Source of the DNA: Chelatococcus sp. HY11
GTDB taxonomy: Bacteria > Pseudomonadota > Alphaproteobacteria > Rhizobiales > Beijerinckiaceae
NCBI RefSeq assembly: GCF_018398335.1
Contig: NZ_JAHBRX010000001.1
Location: 372,001 to 436,000 of the forward strand
Reading direction: 5' to 3'
Length of the DNA stretch: 64,000 nt
Program-made: the position numbers and the translations under genes
Shown: positions 9,965-18,586 of the stretch, piece after piece
Layout of the letters: each line of letters opens with the position of its first letter
Numbering within the stretch: the stretch's first letter is position 1
The notes under the pieces: model-generated
The model's input: only the letters and a program-made list of their open reading frames with translations
Database searches by the model: none
Told to the model about the DNA's origin: nothing

Positions 9965-12277
9965 ATGACGGCACGAAAGTTCGGTATTGGACAACCTGCC
10001 CGACGCCTCGAAGACCTCCGCTTCATTACGGGCGTGGGAACCTATACGTCGGATATCCTGCCGGCGGAGACGGCGCACGCGGTGGTTCTGCGCAGCCCCC
10101 ATGCCCATGCGCGGTTCAGCTTCGACGATCTCGAAACTGCGCGCGCCATGCCTGGTGTGCTCGCCATCCTGACCGCGGCGGACATCGCCGATATTGGCGA
10201 GTTGCAATGCCTCGCCAGCGTCACGAACTACGATGGCTCGCCGCTTAACCGCACCTCCTATCCAGTGCTCGCACGGAACGTGGCGTTGCATGTGGGCGAC
10301 GCGATCGCCTTCGTCGTGGCCGAGACCGAGCTTCATGCGCAGGAAGCGGCCGAGGCGATCGCCGTCGATTGGGAGCCGCTGCCCGCTGCTGTCGATATCG
10401 ACGCCTCGTTGGCGGAGGGCGCCGCTCTCGTCAGGACGGAGCTCGGCAGCAATGTCGCTTTCGAGACGAAGATCGGCGATGAAGCGGCGGTCGACGCGAT
10501 CTTCGCCAAGGCGGATCGGGTCGTCAGCCTGGACATCGTCAACAACCGCCTCGTTTCCAACTATCTGGAGACGCGCGCGTGCCTTGCCGAATACGACAGG
10601 GCGGATGGCCGCTGGACGATCACACTTGGCAGCCAGGGCAGCCATGATATTCGCGACAATCTCGCGAAAAATCTGCTGAAGGTCGATCCGGCGCGCATCC
10701 GCGTGATAACGCCTGATGTGGGCGGTGGCTTCGGCACTAAGATCTTCATGTATCGCGAATATCCCCTGTGCGCCGTGGCGGCGCAGCGGCTCGGGCGTCC
10801 CGTGCGTTGGGTCGCCGGCCGAGGGGAGCATTTCCTGGCTGATACCCATGGGCGGGCGAATGCGACGCGGGCCGAGATGGCGCTGGACAAGAAGGGTCGT
10901 TTCCTTGCCCTCAAGGTCGATCTGCGCGCCGATATCGGCGCCTATCTCTCCCAATATGCGCCCTATATCCCCACGGAAGGCGTCCGCATGTCACCGGGAT
11001 GCTACGATATTCCGGCCTTTTTCAGCCGCGTGCGCGGTGTCTATACCAACACCACGCCGGTCGATGCCTATCGCGGCGCTGGAAGGCCCGAAGCGGCCTA
11101 TATGATAGAGCGCCTCGTCGATCATATCGCGCGCAGCATCGGGTCGACGCCGGACAAGATCAGAGCGCTCAACTTCATCAAGCCTTCGGCCATGCCGCAT
11201 CGGACGCAGACGGGACGTCTCTATGACACCGGTGAGTTCGAGGGGCATATGCGTCAGGCGATGGAGAATGCCGACTGGGCCGGCTTCAAGGACAGGGTGA
11301 AGGCCTCCCGGCGCGCGGGGCTCCTGCGCGGGATCGGGCTCGCCACTTACATCGAGGCCTGCTCAGGTGGCGGCGCCGAATCGTCGACCGTGAGCCTCAA
11401 CAAGGACGGTTCCTTCACGGTGAAGATCGGCACGCAATCGAATGGCCAGGGCCACGCCACGGCCTATGCGCAGATCGTTTCCGAGCATTTCGACGTCCCC
11501 CTGGAACAGGTGTCGGTGCTTCAGGGAGATACCGACGCCATCGCCACAGGCAGCGGCACGGGCGGCTCGCGTTCAATCCCGGTGGGCGGCGCGGCGCTCG
11601 CGCAAGCCGGCGGCGATCTCGCGGACAAGCTCAAGCGTCTGGCCGCTGAGGCCTTGGAGGCGGGCGTCGCGGATCTCGAGATCGAGGATGGACGGATCCA
11701 TATCGCCGGCACGGATCGCGCGATGACCTTGAGCGAGGTCGCGGCACTTCCCTCCGCCACGCCGGCCGCTGTTACATCGGCGGAGGCATGGACGCCGCCT
11801 GAACCGACCTATCCCAACGGCAGCCATATCTGTGAGGTGGAAATCGATCCCGACACCGGTGTCGTCGCCATCCAGCGCTACACCGTGGTCGACGACTTCG
11901 GCCGGGCGATGAACCCTCTTCTCCTCGCCGGGCAGGTTCATGGTGGCGCGGCGCAGGGGATCGGGCAGGCGCTCCTGGAGCGCACGCTATTCGATGCGGA
12001 CGGCCAGCTCATCACCGCGTCACTGATGGATTACGGCGTCCCACGCGCGGATCTCATTCCATCATTCTCCTTTACGACACGGAATGTGCCGTCGACTACC
12101 AACGCACTGGGCATGAAGGGAGCGGGCGAAGCCGGCGCCATCGGCGCCTGCCCGGCGGTTATCAACGCGGTCGTGGATGCGTTGCACCGGGCCACAGGCA
12201 TCATGCATATCGACATGCCGGCGACGCCGGATCGGATCTACGCGGCCCTGGCGGAGGCCGACGCCGCTGCGGCTTAA
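9965..12277 (+). CDS. Xanthine dehydrogenase family molybdopterin-binding large subunit
   Basis: A 770-residue molybdenum hydroxylase large subunit that begins 20 nt after the efflux pump gene with AGGAGG before the ATG. It opens with GIGQPARRLEDLRFITG, typical of CoxL-like proteins. It carries the cofactor motif GGGFGTK, the loop AYRGAGR (residues 368-374), the Q-G-x-G element GQGHAT and GAGEAG with the presumed catalytic Glu722. The AYRGAGR loop replaces the Cys-containing AYRCSFR of true (form I) CO dehydrogenase, so this is a form II or general aldehyde/heterocycle hydroxylase. The 2Fe-2S and FAD subunits are not adjacent. Two cytochrome c genes follow on the same strand and may take the electrons, as in nicotinate- or isoquinoline-type systems. 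That link is inference. Confidence 0.88.
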   Translation: MTARKFGIGQPARRLEDLRFITGVGTYTSDILPAETAHAVVLRSPHAHARFSFDDLETARAMPGVLAILTAADIADIGELQCLASVTNYDGSPLNRTSYPVLARNVALHVGDAIAFVVAETELHAQEAAEAIAVDWEPLPAAVDIDASLAEGAALVRTELGSNVAFETKIGDEAAVDAIFAKADRVVSLDIVNNRLVSNYLETRACLAEYDRADGRWTITLGSQGSHDIRDNLAKNLLKVDPARIRVITPDVGGGFGTKIFMYREYPLCAVAAQRLGRPVRWVAGRGEHFLADTHGRANATRAEMALDKKGRFLALKVDLRADIGAYLSQYAPYIPTEGVRMSPGCYDIPAFFSRVRGVYTNTTPVDAYRGAGRPEAAYMIERLVDHIARSIGSTPDKIRALNFIKPSAMPHRTQTGRLYDTGEFEGHMRQAMENADWAGFKDRVKASRRAGLLRGIGLATYIEACSGGGAESSTVSLNKDGSFTVKIGTQSNGQGHATAYAQIVSEHFDVPLEQVSVLQGDTDAIATGSGTGGSRSIPVGGAALAQAGGDLADKLKRLAAEALEAGVADLEIEDGRIHIAGTDRAMTLSEVAALPSATPAAVTSAEAWTPPEPTYPNGSHICEVEIDPDTGVVAIQRYTVVDDFGRAMNPLLLAGQVHGGAAQGIGQALLERTLFDADGQLITASLMDYGVPRADLIPSFSFTTRNVPSTTNALGMKGAGEAGAIGACPAVINAVVDALHRATGIMHIDMPATPDRIYAALAEADAAAA

Positions 12278-12382
12278 ATGCCGCACCTTGCGGCTGTGAC
12301 GTATTCTCACAAGGTCGTCATTAGAATACGTCCAATTCAATGTTAATCATGAGCGGTGGTCCGTATCGTACGGGAAAAGCTC

Positions 12383-12817
12383 ATGATTCGAAGTGTTTTG
12401 GTTGCTATGGGTCTGGTGCTCGGAGTGACTGCCGGGATTGCACAGACGGATCCGATCGCCGAGCGGCAGCAGGAGATGAAGGACAACGGGCAAGCCTCGC
12501 GTATCGGCGCCGGCATGGTCCGAGGGCAGGAGCCTTTCGATCTCGCAAAGGCCCAGCAGGTCTTCAACACCTATATCCATACGGCCGATAATTTCGGCAA
12601 GCTGTTCCCCGATAGCTCGAAGACGGGCAAGACCGCGGCCTCGCCGAAGATTTGGGAGGACCGCGCCGGCTTCGACGCCGCGCTCGCCAAATTCGGCGAC
12701 GAGGCCCGCAAAGGTTTGGCCGAGACAAAGGACCTGGAGACCTTCAAGGTCGCCTTTTCCGCGATCGGGCGCAGCTGTGGCGCCTGTCACGAAGGCTTCC
12801 GCGTCAAGCAGAACTGA
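12383..12817 (+). CDS. Cytochrome c' family protein
   Basis: Periplasmic monohaem cytochrome of 144 residues. A signal peptide (MIRSVLVAMGLVLGVTAGIAQ) precedes a helical domain, and the single haem motif CGACHEGFR lies close to the C terminus, the arrangement typical of cytochrome c'. The ATG at 12383 follows GGGAAAAG. An in-frame upstream start at 12356 would only extend the signal. It lies 105 bp after the molybdenum hydroxylase and 127 bp before a di-haem cytochrome, all on the plus strand. Cytochromes c' bind NO or serve as minor electron carriers, so a role with the upstream oxidoreductase is plausible but unproven. Confidence 0.87.
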   Translation: MIRSVLVAMGLVLGVTAGIAQTDPIAERQQEMKDNGQASRIGAGMVRGQEPFDLAKAQQVFNTYIHTADNFGKLFPDSSKTGKTAASPKIWEDRAGFDAALAKFGDEARKGLAETKDLETFKVAFSAIGRSCGACHEGFRVKQN

Positions 12818-12944
12818 CGCGGAGCCGCCGTCCTGGCTGGGCATTGCCGCCATCAGGTCGCGCGGGCGAGGGCGGCAGCCTATCTCGACTGTCGACGGGC
12901 TCGGGGGGTAATCTCCCGGGCGCCACACCTGTTGGGGATTGCCC

Positions 12945-13868
12945 ATGAAGCGGCTTCTGAGCGGTCTGATCCTGCTTGCGATCATCGGTGCGGCCGGTTT
13001 CTGGGGCCTGACGAGTCCGCGCTGGCAATCCCAGGATATAGGCCCCATCCCGACGGATGCGCCAAACCTCGACAATGGCCGCGCGCTATTCATGGCTGGC
13101 GATTGCATGGGCTGCCATGCGACGCCCGGGCAGGATGACAAGCTGCGGCTCGGCGGCGGGCTCGCGTTGACGTCTGACTTCGGCACGTTTCATGTGCCCA
13201 ATATCTCGCCCGATACCCGGGATGGCATCGGCAACTGGACGGTCGAGCAGTTCGCCCGGGCGATGCACGCGGGGGAGGGGCCCGATGGCCAGCACCTCTA
13301 TCCCGCGTTTCCCTATGCCTCATTTCAGCGGATGACGGCGCGCGATCTGCGCGATCTCTTCGCCTTCATCAAGAGCCTGCCGGCGGTTGAAGGACGGGCT
13401 CCCGGCCACGAGCTCAAGTTCCCGTTCGCCATCAGGCGCGGCATCGGCCTCTGGAAAGTCCTCTATCTCGACGGAGAGGTGTTCAAGCCCGATCCGGCGC
13501 AAAGCGCCTCCTGGAACAGAGGGGCCTATCTCGTGGAAGGCGTCGCGCATTGCGCCGAGTGCCACAGCCCGAGGGACGCGCTCGGCGGCATCATCCCCGA
13601 TCGCCGCTTCGCGGGCGGGCCCAATCCGGAGGGGCGTGGCTATGTCCCCAATATTACATCGGATGAGGCGACGGGCATCGGGAAATGGTCGAAGGAGGAA
13701 CTGGTCGAGCTTCTGACCACGGGCTTCACCCCGACCTTCGATTCGGTCGGCGGCAGTATGGCGGCCGTCGTTGCCGGAACTTCACAGCTCAGCCCTGAGG
13801 ATCGCGAAGCGATGGCGGAGTACATCCTGTCGTTGCCGCCACGGACGGCGACCCCAAGGGCGAACTGA
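12945..13868 (+). CDS. Di-haem c-type cytochrome, membrane-anchored
   Basis: A 307-residue cytochrome with an N-terminal TM or uncleaved signal (MKRLLSGLILLAIIGAAGFWG) and two haem sites, CMGCH near residue 50 and CAECH near residue 203, each in a repeated cytochrome c domain. Each domain also carries a PNI(S/T)(P/S)D element. This architecture matches subunit II of alcohol/aldehyde dehydrogenases and the cytochrome partners of molybdenum hydroxylases. Coming directly after the CoxL-like gene, it is the best candidate for that enzyme's electron acceptor. The ATG at 12945 is preceded by GGGGATT. Confidence 0.88.
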   Translation: MKRLLSGLILLAIIGAAGFWGLTSPRWQSQDIGPIPTDAPNLDNGRALFMAGDCMGCHATPGQDDKLRLGGGLALTSDFGTFHVPNISPDTRDGIGNWTVEQFARAMHAGEGPDGQHLYPAFPYASFQRMTARDLRDLFAFIKSLPAVEGRAPGHELKFPFAIRRGIGLWKVLYLDGEVFKPDPAQSASWNRGAYLVEGVAHCAECHSPRDALGGIIPDRRFAGGPNPEGRGYVPNITSDEATGIGKWSKEELVELLTTGFTPTFDSVGGSMAAVVAGTSQLSPEDREAMAEYILSLPPRTATPRAN

Positions 13869-13893
13869 CTTTTTGCGCACTGACTTTTTGCGA
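13864..13893. repeat. 15-bp tandem duplication
   Basis: ACTGACTTTTTGCGC is followed at once by ACTGACTTTTTGCGA, 14 of 15 bases identical. The first copy contains the stop codon of the di-haem cytochrome and the second lies in the spacer. It looks like a recent slippage or duplication event. Confidence 0.85.
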
Positions 13894-13930
13894 ACGTGGC
13901 GTTCCCAGACCAAGGCGTCGCTTCGTCGGC

Positions 13931-14548
13931 CTAGTCCATCACCGCCGCTTTGAGGATGCAGACCATGACCGCGCGGGCCGGGCCGTCGCTCGTGCAGCGC
14001 ACTGTATGCGGGCGATCGCAACGGTAGCGCAGGCTCTCGCCGGCACGGGCAGACTGGAGGATGCCCGCGACTTCGACCGTGAATTCACCGTCGAGAACGG
14101 ACAGGCATTCGATCGATCCCCGTTGATGGGCATCCGAGTCGAGCACCGCGCCCGGCTCCGCCTGGATGTCGTACCATTGGAGCCATTCGACGGTCTTGAT
14201 CCAGCCGATGATCGCGAGGCGCATGCGGCCGTCGTCGGAGACGAGGATAGGGGTATCGGCCCGTGATGATTTCTCGATGAAGGGCTCGTCGTCGCCGGAC
14301 GCGAGGACTCGCTCGATCGAGACATCAAGCGCCTGGCTCAGGCGCCAGATCGTCGCGAGCGTCGGATTGGTCTCATTGCGTTCGATCTGGCTGATGATTG
14401 ATTTCGCGACGCCTGATTGCTCCGCAAGTTCCGACAGCGACAGATTATAGGCCTTGCGGAGCCGCTGCACCGTCTTGCCGAGTTGGCCGGACAAGAGCTG
14501 CGCGCCAGCTTCCATTTCTCGCGTGCGATCCTTGCCCTCGACGGCCAT
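13931..14548 (-). CDS. XRE-family transcriptional regulator with C-terminal cupin domain
   Basis: A 205-residue DNA-binding regulator. The helix-turn-helix covers residues about 25-80 (LRKAYNLSLSELAEQSGV, then SIISQIERNETNPTLATIW). A cupin-like sensor fills the C-terminal half (DAHQRGSIECLSVLDGEF). This layout is that of PuuR/SutR-type regulators that sense small metabolites. It ends convergent with the cytochrome genes and stands 78 bp after the stop of thiD on the same strand, so its target could be either neighbour or neither. The ATG at 14548 was preferred over the TTG just before it. Confidence 0.85.
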   Translation of the reverse strand: MAVEGKDRTREMEAGAQLLSGQLGKTVQRLRKAYNLSLSELAEQSGVAKSIISQIERNETNPTLATIWRLSQALDVSIERVLASGDDEPFIEKSSRADTPILVSDDGRMRLAIIGWIKTVEWLQWYDIQAEPGAVLDSDAHQRGSIECLSVLDGEFTVEVAGILQSARAGESLRYRCDRPHTVRCTSDGPARAVMVCILKAAVMD

Positions 14549-14626
14549 CAACCTGCCTCATGATTTCGGAATAGCGAACAAGCGTTTGCTATGACGGACG
14601 CAATGTGACCGTGTCGTGCTGATCAA

Positions 14627-15436
14627 TCAAGCCTTGTTCGTCCACCACCGGTGAAAGTGATGGACAGGGCCGTGACCGGAGCCGATGGTGAGCTGGTCGG
14701 CGGCCGCGAGTGCCGCCGTGACATAGGCTTTGGCCGCGCTGACGGCGGTCTTGAGATCGAGCCCCTTGGCTATTCCCGCCGCGACGGCTGACGACAGGGT
14801 GCAGCCGGTGCCGTGGGTGTTGCGGCTTGCGATGCGCGGCGCGCTGAAGCGATGCACCTCCTTGCCGTCGAGCAGGAGATCGGTGCTTTCGGGGCCATCG
14901 CCATGGCCGCCCTTGATCAGGACGGCTTCGGTGCCGAGCGCGAGAATGAGCCGGCCTTGCTCGATAATCTCGTCCTCGTCGCGCGCGATCGGCCTGTCCA
15001 CGAGGGCTGCCGCTTCGGGCAGGTTCGGCGTGATGATCCGAGCGCGCGGGATAAGGCTCCGGCGCAGTGCCGTAATGGCGTCTGCCGCCAGCAGCCGGTC
15101 GCCGCTGGTCGCCACCATGACCGGATCCAGCACCACCTGCCGCTGGCCATGTCGCACCAGCCCGTCCGCGACGGCCTCGATGACGCTGGCTTGCGACAGC
15201 ATGCCGATCTTCACCGCGGCGACGGCGAGATCCGAAAAAACGGCATCCATCTGCGCGGTCACGAACTCTGGTGGGATGTCGTGGATGCCGCTCACGCCAT
15301 GGGTATTCTGGGCCGTAAGTGCGGCAATGACGCTGGCGCCATAGACACCGAGCGCCGAGAAGGTCTTGAGGTCGGCCTGGATACCCGCGCCGCCGCCGGA
15401 ATCGGAGCCGGCAATCGTGACCGCGATCGGTGTCAT
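14627..15436 (-). CDS. thiD: Hydroxymethylpyrimidine/phosphomethylpyrimidine kinase ThiD
   Basis: Cytoplasmic kinase of thiamine synthesis that phosphorylates HMP to HMP-P and then HMP-PP. It has 269 residues, the usual length. Key motifs are the N-terminal [16 protein letters not shown], the [10 protein letters not shown] segment and the [10 protein letters not shown] anion-hole motif with the catalytic Cys. The ATG at 15436 has GGGAG in front; an ATG five codons upstream (15451) is an alternative. thiE lies 138 bp upstream on the same strand. No TPP riboswitch elements (CTGAGA, ACCTGATC) were seen in front of either gene. Confidence 0.95.
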   Translation of the reverse strand: MTPIAVTIAGSDSGGGAGIQADLKTFSALGVYGASVIAALTAQNTHGVSGIHDIPPEFVTAQMDAVFSDLAVAAVKIGMLSQASVIEAVADGLVRHGQRQVVLDPVMVATSGDRLLAADAITALRRSLIPRARIITPNLPEAAALVDRPIARDEDEIIEQGRLILALGTEAVLIKGGHGDGPESTDLLLDGKEVHRFSAPRIASRNTHGTGCTLSSAVAAGIAKGLDLKTAVSAAKAYVTAALAAADQLTIGSGHGPVHHFHRWWTNKA

Positions 15437-15526
15437 CAAATCAACTCCCATTAGGTCACTTCGCCGGTTGTACCGGAATTGCGGCGCTGGAGCTCAGCAC
15501 CAGGGCTCCTCTTCGCCGCGCCAAGC

Positions 15527-15560
15527 CCTTTCGCCATGCAGGCCCCTTCGCCATGCAGGC
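15527..15560. repeat. 17-bp tandem duplication between thiE and thiD
   Basis: Two adjacent 17-bp copies, CCTTTCGCCATGCAGGC and CCCTTCGCCATGCAGGC, differ at one base. They lie in the 138-bp spacer downstream of the thiE stop. No hairpin or known regulatory motif was recognised in them. Confidence 0.85.
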
Positions 15561-15574
15561 CTCTTGGCCAACCC

Positions 15575-16243
15575 TCAGGCCGGACGCCCACGCGCGGCGA
15601 GCGCCTCATCGACGATGGCGCGCAGCCGGGCCGTGGCGGCTGCGATATCCTCTTGCATGAACAGCGCGGATATCATCGCGACGCCGTCAGCGCCAGCGGC
15701 GATGACCGCGGCGGCGTTGGACACGTCGATGCCGGCGATGGCGCCGACCGGCTTGTCCGGAGCCGCGGCGCGAGCGACCGCCGCGACTTTCGCGAAGCCG
15801 CGCGCGCCAAGCGGCAATTCAGGATTGGCCTTGCTGAAGGTCTCGAATACGCCGCCGATACAGCCGTAGTCGAGTGGCTGCCCCTCCATCCCGCGCGCAT
15901 CCGCTTCGGTCTTGAGCGTCAGACCGATGATCGCTTCGGGGCCGAGGAGGCGTCGCGCATCCGCAACCGCCATATCGGTCTGGCCGACATGAACACCCTC
16001 GGCCTCCGCCGCGAGCGCGACATCGATACGGTCGTTGATCAGAAGCGGTACGCCGGAACCCGCAACCGCGGCGCGGATGGCGCGGGCGGTCTCCACGAGA
16101 CGGCGGGTTTCACCGTCCTTGTCCCGGTACTGCAGCAGGGTGGCGCCACCATTCACGGCCGCTCGGGCGAGTTCCGGCAAGGAGCGATCCTTCGTGCGCT
16201 TGGGATCGAGGATCGCGTAAACGCGAAGGTCAACTTGTGGCAT
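15575..16243 (-). CDS. thiE: Thiamine-phosphate synthase ThiE
   Basis: TIM-barrel enzyme that joins HMP-PP and thiazole phosphate to make thiamine phosphate, 222 residues. Landmarks: [11 protein letters not shown] (pyrophosphate-binding strand), [20 protein letters not shown] (metal and substrate loop) and [21 protein letters not shown] at the phosphate site. The ATG at 16243 is preceded by GAGG; an ATG four codons upstream is possible. It is followed by thiD, so the two steps around HMP-PP are encoded together, although the 138-bp spacer leaves operon status uncertain. Confidence 0.94.
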   Translation of the reverse strand: MPQVDLRVYAILDPKRTKDRSLPELARAAVNGGATLLQYRDKDGETRRLVETARAIRAAVAGSGVPLLINDRIDVALAAEAEGVHVGQTDMAVADARRLLGPEAIIGLTLKTEADARGMEGQPLDYGCIGGVFETFSKANPELPLGARGFAKVAAVARAAAPDKPVGAIAGIDVSNAAAVIAAGADGVAMISALFMQEDIAAATARLRAIVDEALAARGRPA

Positions 16244-16321
16244 CACTACCCTCATTGCTGCCGGTGCCCACGTCGTTCCTGCGAGGTAATCCCCGACGGG
16301 GAGGATCGCAATGGGCGGTCA

Positions 16322-16359
16322 TGGCAAGAAGATGGCGCCTTGGCAAGAAGATGGCACTT
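16322..16359. repeat. 19-bp tandem duplication upstream of thiE
   Basis: Two adjacent 19-bp copies share TGGCAAGAAGATGGC and differ only in the last few bases (GCCT against ACTT). They lie in the spacer between the DMT permease terminator and thiE, in the region where the thiE promoter would be expected. Confidence 0.85.
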
Positions 16360-16444
16360 CGGCAAGCCGTCGCGGGTGGTGCGGGGGCTCGTCGCGCCCG
16401 ATTCCGGTCGGCGGTGGACCGTGGACGGATCGATGGCGGGCATG

Positions 16445-16477
16445 AAAAAAGGCCGCGATGGATGCCCCGTCGCGGCC
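16445..16477 (-). terminator. Rho-independent terminator of the DMT permease gene
   Basis: Read on the minus strand, an 8-bp perfect stem (GGCCGCGA with TCGCGGCC, 11-nt loop) is followed directly by a run of six T. It stands 27 bp after the stop codon of the EamA-family gene. Confidence 0.88.
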
Positions 16478-16504
16478 TCAAGTCGGTTGAGCGAGGAGGT
16501 CAGC

Positions 16505-17476
16505 TCAAACGGTATGGGTGGGGCCGGCCTTGCGCGCCGCGCGCTCGGCGTAGCTGTGATGATGCTGACGCCACACCAGGAACACGCCAGAGGCGATGAT
16601 GATGCCCGATCCAAAGACGACCGCGGGAACGGGCAATTCCTCGAAGAGGAACCAGCCGATAAGGCAGGCCCAGATCATCGTGGTGTATTCGAAGGGCGCG
16701 ATCAGCGACGTATCGGCATGCTTGTAGCTCATGGTGAGCAGGATCTGGCCAATGCCCCCCATGACGCCGATGCCGACGAACAGGGCGAATTCACGCGGCG
16801 AAGGCATGACCCAGTTGCCGAGCACGATCGTGGCTAGTCCGAGCGTGCTCATCAGAACCACAAAATAGAACACGATGGAGCCGGTGCGCTCGGTGTTGAC
16901 GAGCTTGCGCACCTCGATGGTCGTGCTGGCGTTGCAGAGCGCGGCGAAGAGGGCGAACATAAGGCCGATGGTAATGGCCGGGGAAGCCGCTCCGGACATC
17001 AGCGCGCTCGAAGCGACATGCGGGGTCAACATCACCAGAACGCCGATGAAGCCGATGAAGACCGCGAGCCAGCGATAAGCCTGCACCTTCTCCCTGAGGA
17101 AGATCGCCGCCAGGACGACCACCAGCAGGGGTGCGATATAGCCGATGGCGATTGCATCAGAAAGCGGCAGCTTGGCGAGAGCCGCAAAGCCCAAAAACAT
17201 GCCGCAACCGCCGATCAGCCCGCGCTTGACGTGACCGCCAATGTTCTTCGTTCGCATCGATGCCACGATCTCGCGGCGGAAGCCGAGCCACACCAGAAGC
17301 GGCAGGATCGTGAAGAACGAACGGAAAAAGACGATCTGGCCGGTCGGGAAATCCTGACCGACAGTTTTGATGCCCGCGGCCATCAGCGTGAAAAACAGAG
17401 CTGATACGACCTTGAGCGATATACCTAGGAGGGGGTTCACGGCGGGGGACCAGATTAGTGCAGCTGCTGCCTTCAT
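16505..17476 (-). CDS. DMT-superfamily permease (EamA family)
   Basis: Inner-membrane transporter of 323 residues with about ten TM helices in two EamA repeats, residues about 12-140 and 165-300. Typical features include the FFRSFF turn after TM2, the IAPLLVVVLAAIFLREKV end of the first repeat and PFEYTTMIWACLIGWFLF in the second. EamA proteins export or import metabolites such as amino acids or purines; the substrate is not predictable. The ATG at 17476 was chosen over an upstream TTG at 17500. It is divergent from the LpxH-like gene across about 280 bp. Confidence 0.9.
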   Translation of the reverse strand: MKAAAALIWSPAVNPLLGISLKVVSALFFTLMAAGIKTVGQDFPTGQIVFFRSFFTILPLLVWLGFRREIVASMRTKNIGGHVKRGLIGGCGMFLGFAALAKLPLSDAIAIGYIAPLLVVVLAAIFLREKVQAYRWLAVFIGFIGVLVMLTPHVASSALMSGAASPAITIGLMFALFAALCNASTTIEVRKLVNTERTGSIVFYFVVLMSTLGLATIVLGNWVMPSPREFALFVGIGVMGGIGQILLTMSYKHADTSLIAPFEYTTMIWACLIGWFLFEELPVPAVVFGSGIIIASGVFLVWRQHHHSYAERAARKAGPTHTV

Positions 17477-17562
17477 ACTGGGCAACCCATTTCGAGCCAA
17501 TATCGAAAGCAGCAGGTCAGCTATGCGTCCGGCGCGACGGTGTGTATTTCCTCAAGTTACTT

Positions 17563-17577
17563 TTAAGAGGAAATTAA
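17563..17577. promoter_or_regulatory. CtrA-type site TTAA-N7-TTAA
   Basis: TTAA-GAGGAAA-TTAA matches the full-site consensus of the alphaproteobacterial cell-cycle regulator CtrA except for the final C. It lies in the divergent spacer between the DMT permease (start 17476) and the LpxH-like gene (start 17756), in an AT-rich stretch. Its function is inferred from the motif only. Confidence 0.4.
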
Positions 17578-17755
17578 TCGATCTACTGTGATTGCAAGAA
17601 GAAATATGGTTTATCCTTGTTAACATTGCCAATATTAAGTCATAATCTTGCCATCATCTGGACGAGGCGGGATTTCCCGTGTCTAGGCCCCAACGCGAGC
17701 CTGCGTCACGAAACTGCAATCGGAATCAGGTTTTTGATAGCCCGCACGGCCGGAT

Positions 17756-18586
17756 GTGCGCCGTGCTCCGAGCAAGCTGACGCGGAAGGCCGGAGCCTTG
17801 CGGAACGACGTGGTGCGAACGAAAGCCCTGTTCATTTCTGATGTGCATCTCGGTACCAAGGGATGCCAGGCGGATCTTTTGCTTGATTTCCTGCGGTTCC
17901 ACGACGCCGATACGATCTACCTGGTCGGCGACATGGTCGACGGCTGGCGGCTGAGGCAGAAGTGGTACTGGCCGCAGGCGCACAACGACGTTGTCCAAAA
18001 GATGCTTCGCAAGGCACGCAAGGGCTGCCAGATCATTTATATTCCAGGTAATCATGACGAATTTCTTCGTGATTACGTTGGATCTAACTTCGGCGGCGTG
18101 TTGATCATGGAATATGCGATCCATGAGGCCGCCGATGGCAGCCGATATCTTGTGACGCATGGCGATCAATTTGACATGGTGGTGCGCCACGCCCGCTGGC
18201 TCGCTTTCTTTGGCGACCGCGCCTATGGCTTCGCTCTCTTCGTGAACACCTATCTCAACGTCGCGCGCCGCCGCCTCGGCCTGACCTACTGGTCGCTGTC
18301 CTCCTGGGCAAAGCTCAAGGTGAAGAACGCGGTGAACTACATCGGTCGCTTCGAGGAGTTGCTCGCCTCGGAGGCGCGCCGCCATGAGGCCGACGGCGTT
18401 ATCTGCGGCCATATACACCACGCCACGATGCACGACGACTACGGCGTCCGCTACATCAATACCGGTGACTGGGTGGAATCCTGCACGGCGCTGGTCGAGC
18501 ACTACGATGGCCGTTTCGAGATCGTGCACTGGGGACGCTCGCGGGAGCCGAACGCTGTCGTTCCCCTCCAGGAGGTGGCTGCCTGA
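17756..18586 (+). CDS. UDP-2,3-diacylglucosamine diphosphatase-like metallophosphoesterase (LpxH/COG2908 type)
   Basis: A 276-residue calcineurin-type phosphoesterase. All five metal-site motifs are visible in order: SDVHLG (D29, H31), GDMVDGW, PGNHDEF, THGDQFD and CGHIHHA. LpxH hydrolyses UDP-diacylglucosamine in lipid A synthesis; this COG2908 branch is annotated that way but has not been shown to do so in every alphaproteobacterium, where LpxI may serve. The stop overlaps the ATG of the glycosyltransferase (TGATG), so the pair is coupled and probably acts on one lipid or glycolipid. The start is uncertain: GTG 17756 is used, while TTG 17798 with nearby GGAG would remove 14 residues. Confidence 0.82.
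   Translation: MRRAPSKLTRKAGALRNDVVRTKALFISDVHLGTKGCQADLLLDFLRFHDADTIYLVGDMVDGWRLRQKWYWPQAHNDVVQKMLRKARKGCQIIYIPGNHDEFLRDYVGSNFGGVLIMEYAIHEAADGSRYLVTHGDQFDMVVRHARWLAFFGDRAYGFALFVNTYLNVARRRLGLTYWSLSSWAKLKVKNAVNYIGRFEELLASEARRHEADGVICGHIHHATMHDDYGVRYINTGDWVESCTALVEHYDGRFEIVHWGRSREPNAVVPLQEVAA

Noticed and set aside
16244-16444. Possible TPP riboswitch ahead of thiE
   Set aside because: The conserved CTGAGA and ACCTGATC elements are absent on the minus strand upstream of both thiE and thiD.
17617-17650. TTAA elements near 17618 and 17634 as a further CtrA site
   Set aside because: The spacing is 11 bp instead of 7.
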